Counted from the stretch's first letter, positions 1 to 8,509 are shown. The stretch: 64,000 nucleotides of DNA from CAVIQK01 sp964613035 (GCA_964613035.1 CAZTFQ010000008.1:1-64000), one strand, 5' to 3'. Made by a program: numbers and translations. Notes: generated by a model from the letters alone, not told the origin.

Positions 1-301
<301 letters not shown>

Positions 302-998
302 ATTATGGCTAAAAACATATTACTGGTGTAATAGTTTCTAAGCTCAAGTAAATTAACGTTGCACTCATACGAGTGCGGTTTAATCTTATCTTGCTAAAAC
401 CTGTCTGTTCAGTTTTCAAGGTACTCGCTACCGTTTTTTGCGATAGCCTTTATATAGTACAACGACTCAAAATCTTTGTCAACGATTTTTTAGAAGTTTT
501 TTAAAATTTTTTTTACGAATTTTTTTCTGCTTTCGGACCGCTTAAAACCTAAGTTTTTTTGCGATTACGAACGTAGATCCGGACGTATCCGACAAAACTT
601 CTACTCGTTGCGGTGTGACCTTGAGTCGTACACCATATCTGGCTTTTAATGTGCTCGCGCGCTGTTCTTTCCAAACGCGCAATGCCAATAATACTCTTAA
701 AGAAAATCTTTGTCAACTACTTTTCGACAGTTTTTTTAAAAATTTTTTACTAATTTTTTCTCGCATCGAAATCGCCTGAAATCAAAGTTTCGGACGACCT
801 CGAGTTATCCGATCGGACGTATCCGACAAAACCGTCTCGCGGTTGTGATTTCCTTTAATCGTAACTATATCGGCTTTTTAATGTACTCACGCGATTCCGT
901 TTCCGGACGCGTAATTGCAATGATACTCGGAAAGGAATTCTTTGTCAACTACTTTTTCGACAAATATTTTTATTTTTTTCTCCTACACGTTTTTATCC
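302..998 (-). promoter_or_regulatory. rRNA operon control region with tandem promoters P1-P3
   Basis: This gene-free stretch upstream of 16S contains three sigma-A promoters reading to the left, all with 17-nt spacers. Proximal: -35 TTGACA at 477-482 and -10 TACTAT at 454-459. Middle: TTGACA 711-716 and TATTAT 688-693. Distal: TTGACA 943-948 and TATCAT 920-925. The -35 boxes are 234 and 232 bp apart. The surrounding sequence is an imperfect tandem duplication, for example the shared block GGACGTATCCGACAAAAC near 581 and 813. A-rich stretches upstream of each -35 could act as UP elements. Short reading frames here look spurious. Confidence 0.85.
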
Positions 999-1613
999 TT
1001 AAAAACGCTCGTTCTTATAGAAAAACTCTCTGTCTCTGTCGCCGATTTCTTTCACGACTTTTGCGGGGACTCCCGCCACCACTACTCCGGCAGGTACGTC
1101 GGAAGTAACGACCGCTCCCGCAGCGACCACCGAACCGTCTCCTATCGAGACGCCGGGGATTATCGTCACGCCCGCGCATAGCCAGACGTCGTTGCCTATA
1201 TGCACGTCCTTATTAAATTGATATCCGCCTTTTCTTTTTTCGGGTGCCACCGGATGCGACGCGGTAACTATTGTTACGTTGGGACCGAACATACAGCGGT
1301 CTCCTATATAAATATGACCGTCGTCGACGAGGACGAGATTGAAATTGGCGTAGAATCCGTCGCCCACGTGGACGTGCTTTCCTCCGAAGTTGGCACGGAA
1401 AGGAGGCTCTACGTAAGCGTTCTCTCCGCACTCTGCGAAAATTTTCTTAAGCATCTTGCCTCTCTTCGCCGCGGCGAACCCCGAAGTACGATTATATCGA
1501 TTGACGCGGAGCTTATACAGCTCTTGCTTTATCATTATATGCATATCGCCGGGATCGTAAACCTTGCCGCTCTCCATCAGTTCCAGATTACGTTGTCTTT
1601 CTTCTTTATTCAT
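999..1613 (-). CDS. Sugar O-acetyltransferase (maltose/galactoside acetyltransferase type)
   Basis: 204 aa, the usual length for the LacA/Maa branch of left-handed beta-helix (hexapeptide) acetyltransferases, which move acetyl from acetyl-CoA to a sugar hydroxyl in the cytoplasm. The N-terminal helical Mac domain (about residues 5-58) is followed by hexapeptide repeats such as IGDRCMFGPNVTI and IGDGSVVAAGAVV. His120 in the TASHP motif is the expected catalytic base. The C-terminal VVAGVPAKVV motif is typical of the family. The exact sugar cannot be told. It is monocistronic, with its own consensus promoter at 1644-1672. Confidence 0.93.
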   Translation of the reverse strand: MNKEERQRNLELMESGKVYDPGDMHIMIKQELYKLRVNRYNRTSGFAAAKRGKMLKKIFAECGENAYVEPPFRANFGGKHVHVGDGFYANFNLVLVDDGHIYIGDRCMFGPNVTIVTASHPVAPEKRKGGYQFNKDVHIGNDVWLCAGVTIIPGVSIGDGSVVAAGAVVTSDVPAGVVVAGVPAKVVKEIGDRDREFFYKNERF

Positions 1614-1643
1614 ATTTTTATCCTCTAGATTGTCGTTAGCACC

Positions 1644-1672
1644 ATTATACAGACTCTTAAATATGCTGTCAA
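1644..1672 (-). promoter_or_regulatory. Promoter of the sugar acetyltransferase gene
   Basis: On the minus strand, -35 TTGACA (1667-1672), a 17-nt spacer and -10 TATAAT (1644-1649) give a full consensus sigma-A promoter about 30 nt upstream of the start codon. A GAGGAT ribosome binding site lies between them. Confidence 0.85.
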
Positions 1673-1697
1673 CCTCAAAATCTTACCTATTATAAAA

Positions 1698-1719
1698 CGC
1701 GCGTACGCGCACGCGCGCG
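1698..1719. other. 22-bp strictly alternating pyrimidine-purine tract
   Basis: Positions 1698-1719 alternate pyrimidine and purine without a break (CG, TG/CA and TA steps). Within it CGCGCGT (1698-1704) and ACGCGCG (1711-1717) form an inverted repeat. It lies between the divergent promoters of the acetyltransferase and the dehydrogenase. Such tracts are known to favour Z-DNA or cruciform extrusion under negative supercoiling. A function here is inference. Confidence 0.6.
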
Positions 1720-1781
1720 AGAGACAGCAGAAAGATAACGGCTTTTGAATATCTTATTATCCCGTCGGCATTCTTTTAAGA

Positions 1782-1810
1782 TTGTCTTTTTTAGCGATAT
1801 GTAATATAAT
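1782..1810 (+). promoter_or_regulatory. Promoter of the zinc dehydrogenase gene
   Basis: -35 TTGTCT (1782-1787), 17-nt spacer, -10 TATAAT (1805-1810), followed by a GAGG ribosome binding site just before the ATG at 1838. Confidence 0.75.
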
Positions 1811-1837
1811 TATTGTATAAAAGATACAGAGGTTGAT

Positions 1838-2870
1838 ATGAAAGCTTATACGTACGTAGATAAGGACGATTTTCGTCTGACGGAAAAACCCGAGCCGTCA
1901 ATTCTTTGCGACACCGACGCAATCGTAAGAGTGACTATGGCGAGTATCTGCTCGAGCGATATTCATATTAAACACGGAAGCGTCCCGAGAGCTGTCAAAG
2001 GAATAACCCTCGGACACGAGATGGTGGGAGTCGTAGAAAAAATCGGTTCTGCCGTGAAATCCGTCAATGTCGGAGACCGCGTCACCGTCAACGTGGAGAC
2101 CTTTTGCGGGGAATGCTTTTTCTGCCGACGCGGCTACGTCAACAATTGCACAGATCCCGACGGCGGATGGGCGCTCGGGTGCAGAATAGACGGCGGTCAG
2201 ACAAAACTGGTCAGGGTTCCGCACGCCGATACGGGACTCGACGTCATTCCTCCCTCGGTAACCGACAAGCAGGCACTTCTGGTAGGAGACGTCCTCGCTA
2301 CGGGGTACTGGGCGGCTAAAATATCGGAAATTACCCCCGACGACCGAGTTTTAATCATCGGCGCGGGTCCCACGGGATTGTGCACTCTCATATGCACCGG
2401 ATTAAAGGAGCCCAAAAGTATTATCGTATGCGAAAAAGATCCTGAGAGGATTGCTTTCGTGAAGTCGCACTATCCCGAAGTAGAAGTCGTTACGCCCGAT
2501 AAATGCTTAGAGTACATCCGCAAAACCTCGCCTCACGGCGGAGCCGACGTAGTCATCGAGGTCGCGGGAGGAAAAGAAACTTTCCGTCTCGCCTGGGAAT
2601 GCGCTCGCCCCAATGCCACAGTCACGATAGTCGCGTTGTATGAAGAAAATCAAATATTGCCTCTCCCCGAAATGTACGGTAAAAATTTAACTTTCAAAAC
2701 GGGCGGCGTCGACGGTTGCGACTGCGCTCGACTTTTATCTCTGATAGCGGAAGGCAAAATCGACACGCTGCCCCTTATAACTCACACTTTCCCATTCTCT
2801 CGCATAGAAGAAGCCTACGACCTATTCGAAAACAAACGCGACGGCGTAATCAAAGTCGCGATAGATATGA
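1838..2870 (+). CDS. Zinc-dependent alcohol dehydrogenase family protein (3' end in assembly gap)
   Basis: 344 codons are readable before the N run. Family members are ~340-350 aa, so the gene is nearly complete, but the stop codon is not visible; the reading frame that appears to continue after the gap is an artefact. It is a medium-chain dehydrogenase. Catalytic zinc ligands Cys38 and GHE (residues 59-61) are present, and four structural-zinc cysteines at 90, 93, 96 and 104. The Rossmann nucleotide motif is GAGPTG (175-180). It should oxidise or reduce an alcohol, polyol or threonine-like substrate with NAD(P). The substrate cannot be read from the sequence. Confidence 0.92.
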
Positions 2871-2970
2871 NNNNNNNNNNNNNNNNNNNNNNNNNNNNNN
2901 NNNNNNNNNNNNNNNNNNNNNNNNNNNNNNNNNNNNNNNNNNNNNNNNNNNNNNNNNNNNNNNNNNNNNN
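2871..2970. other. Assembly gap (100 N)
   Basis: A run of exactly 100 unknown bases, the usual scaffold placeholder. Its true length is unknown, and genes between the dehydrogenase and the tRNA may be missing. Confidence 0.99.
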
Positions 2971-3047
2971 TGGTCTACCTGACTGGAGTCGAACCAGCGG
3001 CCTTGAGAGTCGGAGTCTCACGCTCTATCCAACTGAGCTACAGGTAG
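2971..3047 (-). tRNA. tRNA-Arg (anticodon CCG)
   Basis: The minus strand folds as a full cloverleaf: acceptor CTACCTG pairs with CAGGTAG, D arm GCTC/GAGC, anticodon stem TGAGA/TCTCA around the loop CTCCGAC (anticodon CCG, reading CGG), and T arm CTGG-TTCGACT-CCAG. The CCA end is encoded (2971-2973). It abuts the assembly gap on its 3' side. Confidence 0.95.
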
Positions 3048-3062
3048 ATGACTACGACTTCA

Positions 3063-3091
3063 ATTATAACCGCTCGGGTCTTATTTGGCAA
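3063..3091 (-). promoter_or_regulatory. tRNA-Arg promoter
   Basis: -35 TTGCCA (3086-3091), 17-nt spacer, -10 TATAAT (3063-3068) on the minus strand. Transcription would start close to the mature tRNA 5' end at 3047. Confidence 0.75.
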
Positions 3092-3137
3092 GGAATTAAT
3101 TTTTAGAGGACTGCTTTTAATTTCTATTTTCCTCTAT

Positions 3138-3704
3138 CTAGGAGACTTTCCCGACGCATTGCATTACCAATTCGACAATCTCCTCAATCGGTCGCTTGCA
3201 ATCTTCCAGGACCCATCGCTTAACGATTGCGACTACTCCCGAATAATAGAACTCGAACACGTACATTCTGTCTTCCTTTTTCACCCCGAACGTCGCCAGC
3301 GTCGGCTCGAAGACTTCTACGTATCTCTTGCGATGAATTTTATCCGCGCCGAAAAGTCTCGGATTGGCATACGCCAGTCTGTACACACGGACATTTTCTT
3401 TTACGAATTCGAAATACGGACAGAGATAGTCGGGCGTTATGAAATATCCCGACGGAGTTTCTCTCTCCCCTCCGTCATCCGTTTCGAACTTTTCGTAAAA
3501 ACGAGAATTGAGCAAAGCGACCGTTTCTTGCAAGACGTCGTCCATCGAGTCGTAATGGAGATAGAACGTGGAGCGGTTGACGCCGGCTTTTTGGCAGAGC
3601 TCCTTGACCGTTATAAACTCATACTCCTTCTTCTCGAGTAACATCAGCAGAGCCTCGTCCATCAGAAGCGCGGTATTGAAATATTTGCTTTCGCTCTTGT
3701 TCAT
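3138..3704 (-). CDS. TetR/AcrR-family transcriptional regulator
   Basis: 188 aa with an N-terminal TetR helix-turn-helix at about residues 31-51 (VKELCQKAGVNRSTFYLHY), the most conserved part of the family. The C-terminal half fits the TetR_C_8/DhaS-like ligand-binding fold found in many Firmicutes regulators. It probably represses its own operon and is released by an unknown ligand. It sits 14 bp downstream of the small membrane protein at 3719-4075 on the same strand, so the pair is probably co-transcribed and the membrane protein may be part of the regulated response. Confidence 0.92.
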   Translation of the reverse strand: MNKSESKYFNTALLMDEALLMLLEKKEYEFITVKELCQKAGVNRSTFYLHYDSMDDVLQETVALLNSRFYEKFETDDGGERETPSGYFITPDYLCPYFEFVKENVRVYRLAYANPRLFGADKIHRKRYVEVFEPTLATFGVKKEDRMYVFEFYYSGVVAIVKRWVLEDCKRPIEEIVELVMQCVGKVS

Positions 3705-3718
3705 CTTGTCTCCGTTCT

Positions 3719-4075
3719 TTACTCTTCTTCACTTATTTCTTTTGCCAGACGAATGATGTCCGAGCCGTACTTCGCCTTGCCTCTGTTAAGAATCTTTTTA
3801 TAGATAGGATAGTTAACGCCCGCTCCGAGTATTCCCAGAAGTCCTACCGCTATACCTACCGCCGTCAGAGCTATAGAGCCGTCGCCGATTACTTTCATCG
3901 ACAGACACATCCCTACACCGAGGACCAGCGTGGATATCGTGCCGAAAGTATAGGCGAAGATATTGGCGGGACGCTTGGCTTTACGATCGAGCTTTTTTAA
4001 TTGTACGACCTTGGTCGTGTCTTTTACCGCGTATTGATTGGCTATGGATTCCGCATAAATTTTGTCTGTGTTCAT
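3719..4075 (-). CDS. Small membrane protein, unknown function
   Basis: 118 aa. Two hydrophobic segments (about residues 40-62 and 68-90) suggest a two-pass membrane hairpin. The N-terminus is charged and the tail is acidic (EISEEE). Related short proteins occur widely in Clostridia and are not functionally defined. An AAAGGAGAAA ribosome binding site precedes the ATG, and a TATAAT box lies about 30 nt upstream with a poor -35. It is the first gene of a likely two-gene operon with the TetR regulator. Confidence 0.75.
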   Translation of the reverse strand: MNTDKIYAESIANQYAVKDTTKVVQLKKLDRKAKRPANIFAYTFGTISTLVLGVGMCLSMKVIGDGSIALTAVGIAVGLLGILGAGVNYPIYKKILNRGKAKYGSDIIRLAKEISEEE

Positions 4076-4258
4076 TTTGTTTCTCCTTTGATTTCGATGT
4101 CTAGATTATATCGCGGATAACGAAATAAGAGAACGACACGACGAGCCTTATTAGTCGATTTCTGCTTAATGATTTTAGCACGTAGAAAAAATTATTACAA
4201 TCTCGGTATAGCTTTTTTTAATATATAATGATACAATATAATATAAGGAAACCGACCT

Positions 4259-4738
4259 ATGAAAGAAGAAAAAACCAACGCCGTCAGACTGATGGCTCAG
4301 AAAAAACTTAATTTCCGTCTACACTCATATGATTCCGCGGAAGCTCTCAGCGGCACGGAGGTAGCGCAAGCGCTCGGTGAAGTTTGGGATACCGTATTCA
4401 AGACTTTGGTAACCGTAGGACGCTCCGGGGCGCATTACGTATATATGATCCCCGTCGCGGAAGAACTCGCTCTCAAGAAGGCAGCCTCTGCGGTAGGCGA
4501 AAAGAGCATTGAGATGATTAAGTCAAAAGAGCTCCTGCCTCTCACCGGATACGTACACGGAGGGTGCTCGCCCGTCGGAATGAAAAAGGCTTTCCCGACC
4601 GTCGCGGACGAATCGATGCAACTCTGCGAAAAAATCTTTTTCAGCGGCGGAAAAATCGGATTGCAGATAGAGACCTCTCCTGCGGAACTACTCAAAATCG
4701 TTACGCTGAAATTTGCCGATATTGTGAAAAAACTTTAG
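4259..4738 (+). CDS. ybaK: Cys-tRNA(Pro)/Cys-tRNA(Cys) deacylase, YbaK/EbsC family
   Basis: 159 aa, full length for the YbaK branch of the INS/YbaK editing domain. The family hydrolyses Cys-tRNA(Pro) made in error by prolyl-tRNA synthetase, acting in trans in the cytoplasm. Visible family hallmarks are the VFKTLVT strand, the conserved ALKKAA segment with its lysine pair, and the GYVHGGCSPVGMKK loop that lines the active site. The gene stands alone, 62 bp ahead of the nitroreductase on the same strand. The upstream region is AT-rich with several possible -10 boxes but no clear -35. Confidence 0.93.
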   Translation: MKEEKTNAVRLMAQKKLNFRLHSYDSAEALSGTEVAQALGEVWDTVFKTLVTVGRSGAHYVYMIPVAEELALKKAASAVGEKSIEMIKSKELLPLTGYVHGGCSPVGMKKAFPTVADESMQLCEKIFFSGGKIGLQIETSPAELLKIVTLKFADIVKKL

Positions 4739-4744
4739 ACGATA

Positions 4745-4772
4745 TTGCGATTTTTCATATTTGTGATAAAAT
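4745..4772 (+). promoter_or_regulatory. Probable promoter of the nitroreductase gene
   Basis: -35 TTGCGA (4745-4750), 16-nt spacer, -10 TAAAAT (4767-4772) in the 62-bp space after ybaK. A strong GAGGAGG ribosome binding site follows before the ATG at 4801. Confidence 0.55.
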
Positions 4773-4800
4773 ATTATCAGAACACTCGAGGAGGAAAAAT

Positions 4801-5325
4801 ATGGGAAAAGTTTTAGAGACAATCAAGTCGCGCAGAAGTATCAGACGATTCAAAAGCGATCCCGTCCCGACCGCTCTGATCGATAAGGTGATAGAAGCCG
4901 GGTTATATGCGGCGAGCGCAATGGGCAGACAAGAGTGTATAGTCGTTGCGATATCCGACCGCAACACTCGCGACAGACTCTCCGTCATCAACGCCTCGAT
5001 TATGGGCAGAAGCGGATCCGATCCTTTTTACGGAGCACCCGTAATATTGATGGTTCTCGGTCCTAAAGATTATCCCCCGTATGTATGCGACGGGAGTTTA
5101 ATGCTGGGCAATATGATGTTGGAAGCTCACGAGCTGGGACTGGGGAGTTGCTGGATACATCGCGCCAAGGAAGAATCCGACGTCCCCGAAGTAAGAGAGC
5201 TGCTGAAGAGTCTCGACGTCCCCGACGAATATGAGGGGATCGGTCATCTGGCACTCGGATACGTAGACGGCGAGTATCCCGTAGCGCACGAAAGAAAACC
5301 CGGCAGAGTCATCAAAATTCAATAA
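4801..5325 (+). CDS. Nitroreductase family protein (FMN-dependent)
   Basis: 174 aa. The start at 4801 is chosen because the GAGGAGG ribosome binding site is correctly spaced and the protein then begins with the family N-terminus (IKSRRSIRRF), where the SRRSIR segment binds the FMN phosphate. Upstream in-frame codons overlap ybaK and are unlikely to be used. The ELGLGSCWIH segment is the usual second FMN-contact region. These enzymes are cytoplasmic NAD(P)H-dependent flavoproteins of variable substrate. A hairpin terminator follows directly after the stop codon. Confidence 0.92.
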   Translation: MGKVLETIKSRRSIRRFKSDPVPTALIDKVIEAGLYAASAMGRQECIVVAISDRNTRDRLSVINASIMGRSGSDPFYGAPVILMVLGPKDYPPYVCDGSLMLGNMMLEAHELGLGSCWIHRAKEESDVPEVRELLKSLDVPDEYEGIGHLALGYVDGEYPVAHERKPGRVIKIQ

Positions 5326-5326
5326 A

Positions 5327-5346
5327 AAAAGAGCGCAAGCTCTTTT
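5327..5346. terminator. Bidirectional intrinsic terminator between nitroreductase and P-II-like genes
   Basis: Stem AAAAGAGC (5327-5334), loop GCAA, stem GCTCTTTT (5339-5346). It is flanked by T-rich sequence on both strands, so it can end the rightward nitroreductase transcript and the leftward DUF1538 operon. A second GC hairpin (GCGGCA/TGCCGC near 5365-5383) lies closer to the P-II-like stop but lacks a T run. Confidence 0.85.
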
Positions 5347-5406
5347 CTTTTTATCAATTGACTCGCGGCAAAACTCTGCCGCGCGTCCTTATGTCGTACG
5401 ATTGTT

Positions 5407-6078
5407 TTATTCCAGAGACGCTATTCCCGCGACGGTATCTACCGGCAAGCAATACACTATGCCGTGTGCGGGAGTCTGAACGCCGGCTTTTTCCATAATC
5501 GCTTTTATTATGGCGTCGCGATTGGTTCTGGACGCGACTATATGGACCATATCCTTTTCTTCTGAAATGCTCACTCCGAAAAACTTCGCCACTTCCGTGC
5601 CCGTGCCGTGGGCTCTTATAACGCTACCGCCCGTGGCCCCCGCCGACTTGGCGGCGTCCATGACCGATTCCGTGTTACCTTTGTCCACTACCGTGATAAT
5701 GAGTACGTTTTTTGATAATTCCATATCGTTGCTCTCCTTGTTTTCAGATACGGCGTCACCTATAAAATGACGCTTGGAAGAAGTTCCCCCTATACAGTCC
5801 ACCGGCACAAACAGTGCTATCCCGTTGCCGACCGCCTCGATGTTGAGACGGAGTTTCATACCTTTTAATATCGAGCTCTCACTCTCCCCCGGGACTATCG
5901 CCTCAAGTACTACTTTGTCTCTTCTCTCCAGTCCGAACAGGTCCAGAGTAGACTTACCCGCGGTGCCTTCACCGAATTTTTCGACGACTCTCTCCACTCC
6001 TTCTTCTCTCAGTAGCTGAAGATAGCCCTCTTTGTAATCTCTGTCCGTGATTATTATCAGATACTTATAGCCTGTCAT
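5407..6078 (-). CDS. Tandem P-II-like protein linked to DUF1538 transporter-like protein
   Basis: 223 aa made of two P-II-like halves (about residues 1-108 and 120-223) joined by a polar linker. The second half is the better match: strand VLIITVVDKG, then GGSVIRAHGTGTEV and VHIVASRTNRDAIIKAI, in the order of P-II signal proteins. The first half keeps LIIITDRDYKEGYL and the final FVPVDCIGG strand but has a diverged middle. P-II-like proteins sense small molecules and bind partner transporters. It lies 8 bp behind the DUF1538 gene with a GGAG ribosome binding site, so regulation of that membrane protein is the obvious guess. The ligand is unknown. Confidence 0.82.
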   Translation of the reverse strand: MTGYKYLIIITDRDYKEGYLQLLREEGVERVVEKFGEGTAGKSTLDLFGLERRDKVVLEAIVPGESESSILKGMKLRLNIEAVGNGIALFVPVDCIGGTSSKRHFIGDAVSENKESNDMELSKNVLIITVVDKGNTESVMDAAKSAGATGGSVIRAHGTGTEVAKFFGVSISEEKDMVHIVASRTNRDAIIKAIMEKAGVQTPAHGIVYCLPVDTVAGIASLE

Positions 6079-6086
6079 AGTCGCTC

Positions 6087-7661
6087 CTATCCGATTATTT
6101 CTTCCGCCTCGGAATCCGTTTCGGAGCCCTCGACGAGTTCTTTTTTCGCTTTGCGTTTGTTGAGCTTGTTAAGCTTAATCTTATACACCAGACCCAGTAT
6201 CTGTATGGCGACCAGAGGCGTCATCGCGACCATCGCCACTACGCCGAAACCTTCTCTCGCCACGTCGCCGCCCACTGCAGAGCAGACGCCCAGTGCAAAA
6301 GGCAATATGAACCCCGTCGCCATTGCGCCCGAAGCGACTCCGCCCGAGTCGAATGCAACCGCCGTGAATATATCCGGCACGAAGAACATCAACACCAGCG
6401 CTATCGCATAGCAAGGTATGAGGAACCACAGTATGTTGATGCCTAGCAGTATCCTCAGCATCGCCAGTCCGACAGAGACCGACACGCCTATCATCAACGA
6501 AAAACTGAGAGCTTTTTTCGGGATACCGCCCGAAGTTATCTCGTAGACCTGTTTGGTCAGCACGTGGACGGCGGGTTCTGCCGCTACAACGAAGAACCCC
6601 AGTATCATCCCTATCGGCACCGCTATCCAGTTGTATGACAACGAGCCGATCAGCTTCCCTAAGTAATTGCCCAGCGGCAAAAAGCCTACGTTGACGCCCA
6701 ACAGGAACATAACCAATCCGACGTAAGTATATCCCACGCCGATTACTATTCTGCCGTTTTCTCTCTTACTGATTTTACTCCCGAACAATTGGAATAAGAA
6801 GAAAAACGCGACTATCGGAATAAAAGCTATCCCCACTTCCCCCAGATACGACGGCAGAGCCTTGACGTACGACAAGAACACGTCTCTGGACGTCCCGTCG
6901 AGCATCAGATTATATTGAGTTTCGGGGATGCTTTCGGGTTGGAAAATCAATCCGAGAATCATTACCGACAATATCGGACCGATCGAGCACAATGCAGTCA
7001 GACCGAAGCTGTCGTCTTTAGCTCCCGAGTCGCTTCTGGACGCGGCTATACCGGTACCTATCGCAATAATGAAAGGTACGCTCATCGGACCCGTCGTCAC
7101 TCCGCCCGCGTCGAAAGAAAGGGGCAAGAACGCGTCCGGCACGAAAAACGCCATTACGAATATCACCAGATAGAAAAACAATAACAGATACTTTAACTTG
7201 ATTTTGAATACTATCCTTAAGAAGGCTACTACCAAAAAGAGTCCCACTCCCACTCCTACCGAAATAATCAAAAGCCACTTGTTGATAGTGGACGACAATT
7301 GATCGGCAAGCACGGACAAGTCGGGTTCTGAAACGGTAATGAGCACTCCGATAACGAAGAATATGGGGATGATGAGCCACATCCTTTTCGTTTTTATGGT
7401 AGAATTACCGACGTATTCGCCTATAGGGGTCATCGCCACGTCGGCACCGAGCGAAAACAGTCCCATCCCGAGTACGATTAGGATGGCCCCGAGAATGAAC
7501 GAAGTCAACATCGCGGCACTCACCGGCGCGATGCTGAACACGAGCATAAGAACTATAAGCGCTATGGGCAAAACTGAAGTCAAGGACTCTTTGACCTTAT
7601 CGAGAATAACGGATTTATCACCGCTGACAAGACTTCTGAACCCGTCGTTACCTTTCCTCAC
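6087..7661 (-). CDS. DUF1538 family polytopic membrane protein (two-domain)
   Basis: 524 aa with about a dozen hydrophobic segments arranged as two homologous halves. Each half carries the repeated pattern LGMGLFSLG, AAEPAVHVL or VSEPDLSVL, and FDSGGVASGAM or FDAGGVTTGPM, the hallmark motifs of DUF1538. The family is predicted to transport an unknown substrate and is often paired with a P-II-like gene, as here. The start is a GTG at 7661, supported by GGAGAG just upstream. The C-terminus is charged and cytoplasmic (KKELVEGSETDSEAEE). Confidence 0.85.
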   Translation of the reverse strand: MRKGNDGFRSLVSGDKSVILDKVKESLTSVLPIALIVLMLVFSIAPVSAAMLTSFILGAILIVLGMGLFSLGADVAMTPIGEYVGNSTIKTKRMWLIIPIFFVIGVLITVSEPDLSVLADQLSSTINKWLLIISVGVGVGLFLVVAFLRIVFKIKLKYLLLFFYLVIFVMAFFVPDAFLPLSFDAGGVTTGPMSVPFIIAIGTGIAASRSDSGAKDDSFGLTALCSIGPILSVMILGLIFQPESIPETQYNLMLDGTSRDVFLSYVKALPSYLGEVGIAFIPIVAFFFLFQLFGSKISKRENGRIVIGVGYTYVGLVMFLLGVNVGFLPLGNYLGKLIGSLSYNWIAVPIGMILGFFVVAAEPAVHVLTKQVYEITSGGIPKKALSFSLMIGVSVSVGLAMLRILLGINILWFLIPCYAIALVLMFFVPDIFTAVAFDSGGVASGAMATGFILPFALGVCSAVGGDVAREGFGVVAMVAMTPLVAIQILGLVYKIKLNKLNKRKAKKELVEGSETDSEAEEIIG

Positions 7662-7691
7662 GCACGCTCTCCTTAATCATATTATACGGTG

Positions 7692-7720
7692 ATTATAACA
7701 CGTCCGAGCGCTCTCGTAAA
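7692..7720 (-). promoter_or_regulatory. Promoter of the DUF1538 / P-II-like operon
   Basis: -10 TATAAT (7692-7697) with an extended TGT, 17-nt spacer, and a weak -35 TTTACG (7715-7720), reading left about 30 nt ahead of the GTG start. Confidence 0.65.
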
Positions 7721-7751
7721 GATTTATTGAGCTCTGAAGAAAAAATTTCAC

Positions 7752-8489
7752 TTAAACTTTTTCTTCTACGGGAGCGATTTCTTCTTCGGTCTTCTCTTCC
7801 CGGACCTCGGCGGTCTGAGCCTTTCTTAATCTCAACCAATTAAAAAAGCTATATAAGTCGTTGATTAAAAAGGCAACGAAACACATCAGCACCGGCAGAT
7901 AGGCAAGGTCCTTAGAGACCGACATCGACCACAATACTATCAATACGACGTCGTTGGCGGCGTATGCCAGTCCGAAGTAAGGCGACCTTAAAAACGTATA
8001 CGTCGACGCTAAAAAGGACGTTGCCACGGACACGGTAGATACAATCAGATTGTTTGTGTTAAGGGCTCCCAAAATGAAGTAAAAGGCACCCGTAACCACA
8101 GCTGTAAGTAAAAATATCACTACGTGACCGCGTGGGGAAACACGACGAATTTTCACCTCTCTCTTAGTCTTGTCCGATGTGTTTTTCATCCAAGAGACAG
8201 CCGATATCACTCCGCTGGGCAACGACATCCCGAGATATGTTATCATCTCGCCGTAATAGGATTCCGCATAGGATACTATCGCATACAATATCGCAAAAGC
8301 TATCATAAAAAACTGCCCTATGAAGTCTCCCTTGGCATTGAGTATCAATGCGGTCGCGCCTATTAGAGACGCTGCCAGACTGACGTAATTTTTATCCTCG
8401 CCTATAAAAAACGATACGATGATTATGACAACCGACAGTACCCATATAAAAATCTCTCTTTTCTTGAAGCCTGCTAAGAATTTTTTCAT
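7752..8489 (-). CDS. pnuC: PnuC-family vitamin/nucleoside transporter
   Basis: 245 aa with seven or eight hydrophobic segments and the PnuC pattern (GDFIGQFF, YAIVSYAESYYGEMITYLGMSLP, AYAANDVVLIVLW). PnuC proteins let nicotinamide riboside, or in related branches thiamine or riboflavin, cross the membrane by facilitated diffusion and trapping by phosphorylation. The exact vitamin cannot be assigned by eye. The N-terminus is basic and the C-terminal tail is acidic and probably disordered. The 5' leader (8490-8575) is structured (see separate entry), suggesting RNA-level control. The promoter overlaps the end of the upstream exporter gene. Confidence 0.9.
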   Translation of the reverse strand: MKKFLAGFKKREIFIWVLSVVIIIVSFFIGEDKNYVSLAASLIGATALILNAKGDFIGQFFMIAFAILYAIVSYAESYYGEMITYLGMSLPSGVISAVSWMKNTSDKTKREVKIRRVSPRGHVVIFLLTAVVTGAFYFILGALNTNNLIVSTVSVATSFLASTYTFLRSPYFGLAYAANDVVLIVLWSMSVSKDLAYLPVLMCFVAFLINDLYSFFNWLRLRKAQTAEVREEKTEEEIAPVEEKV

Positions 8490-8509
8490 TTTTCCTCCAA
8501 AAAAATAAG

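Noticed and set aside
845..1108. Short rightward frames over the rRNA promoter region
   Set aside because: They lie on promoters and overlap the acetyltransferase in antisense; no family resemblance.
2871..3106. Dehydrogenase frame running on through the N gap and across the tRNA
   Set aside because: The frame across unknown bases is meaningless and the part after the gap is the antisense of tRNA-Arg.
4564..4800. 79-codon upstream extension of the nitroreductase
   Set aside because: It overlaps ybaK in another frame, and the ATG at 4801 has an ideal ribosome binding site and the family N-terminus.
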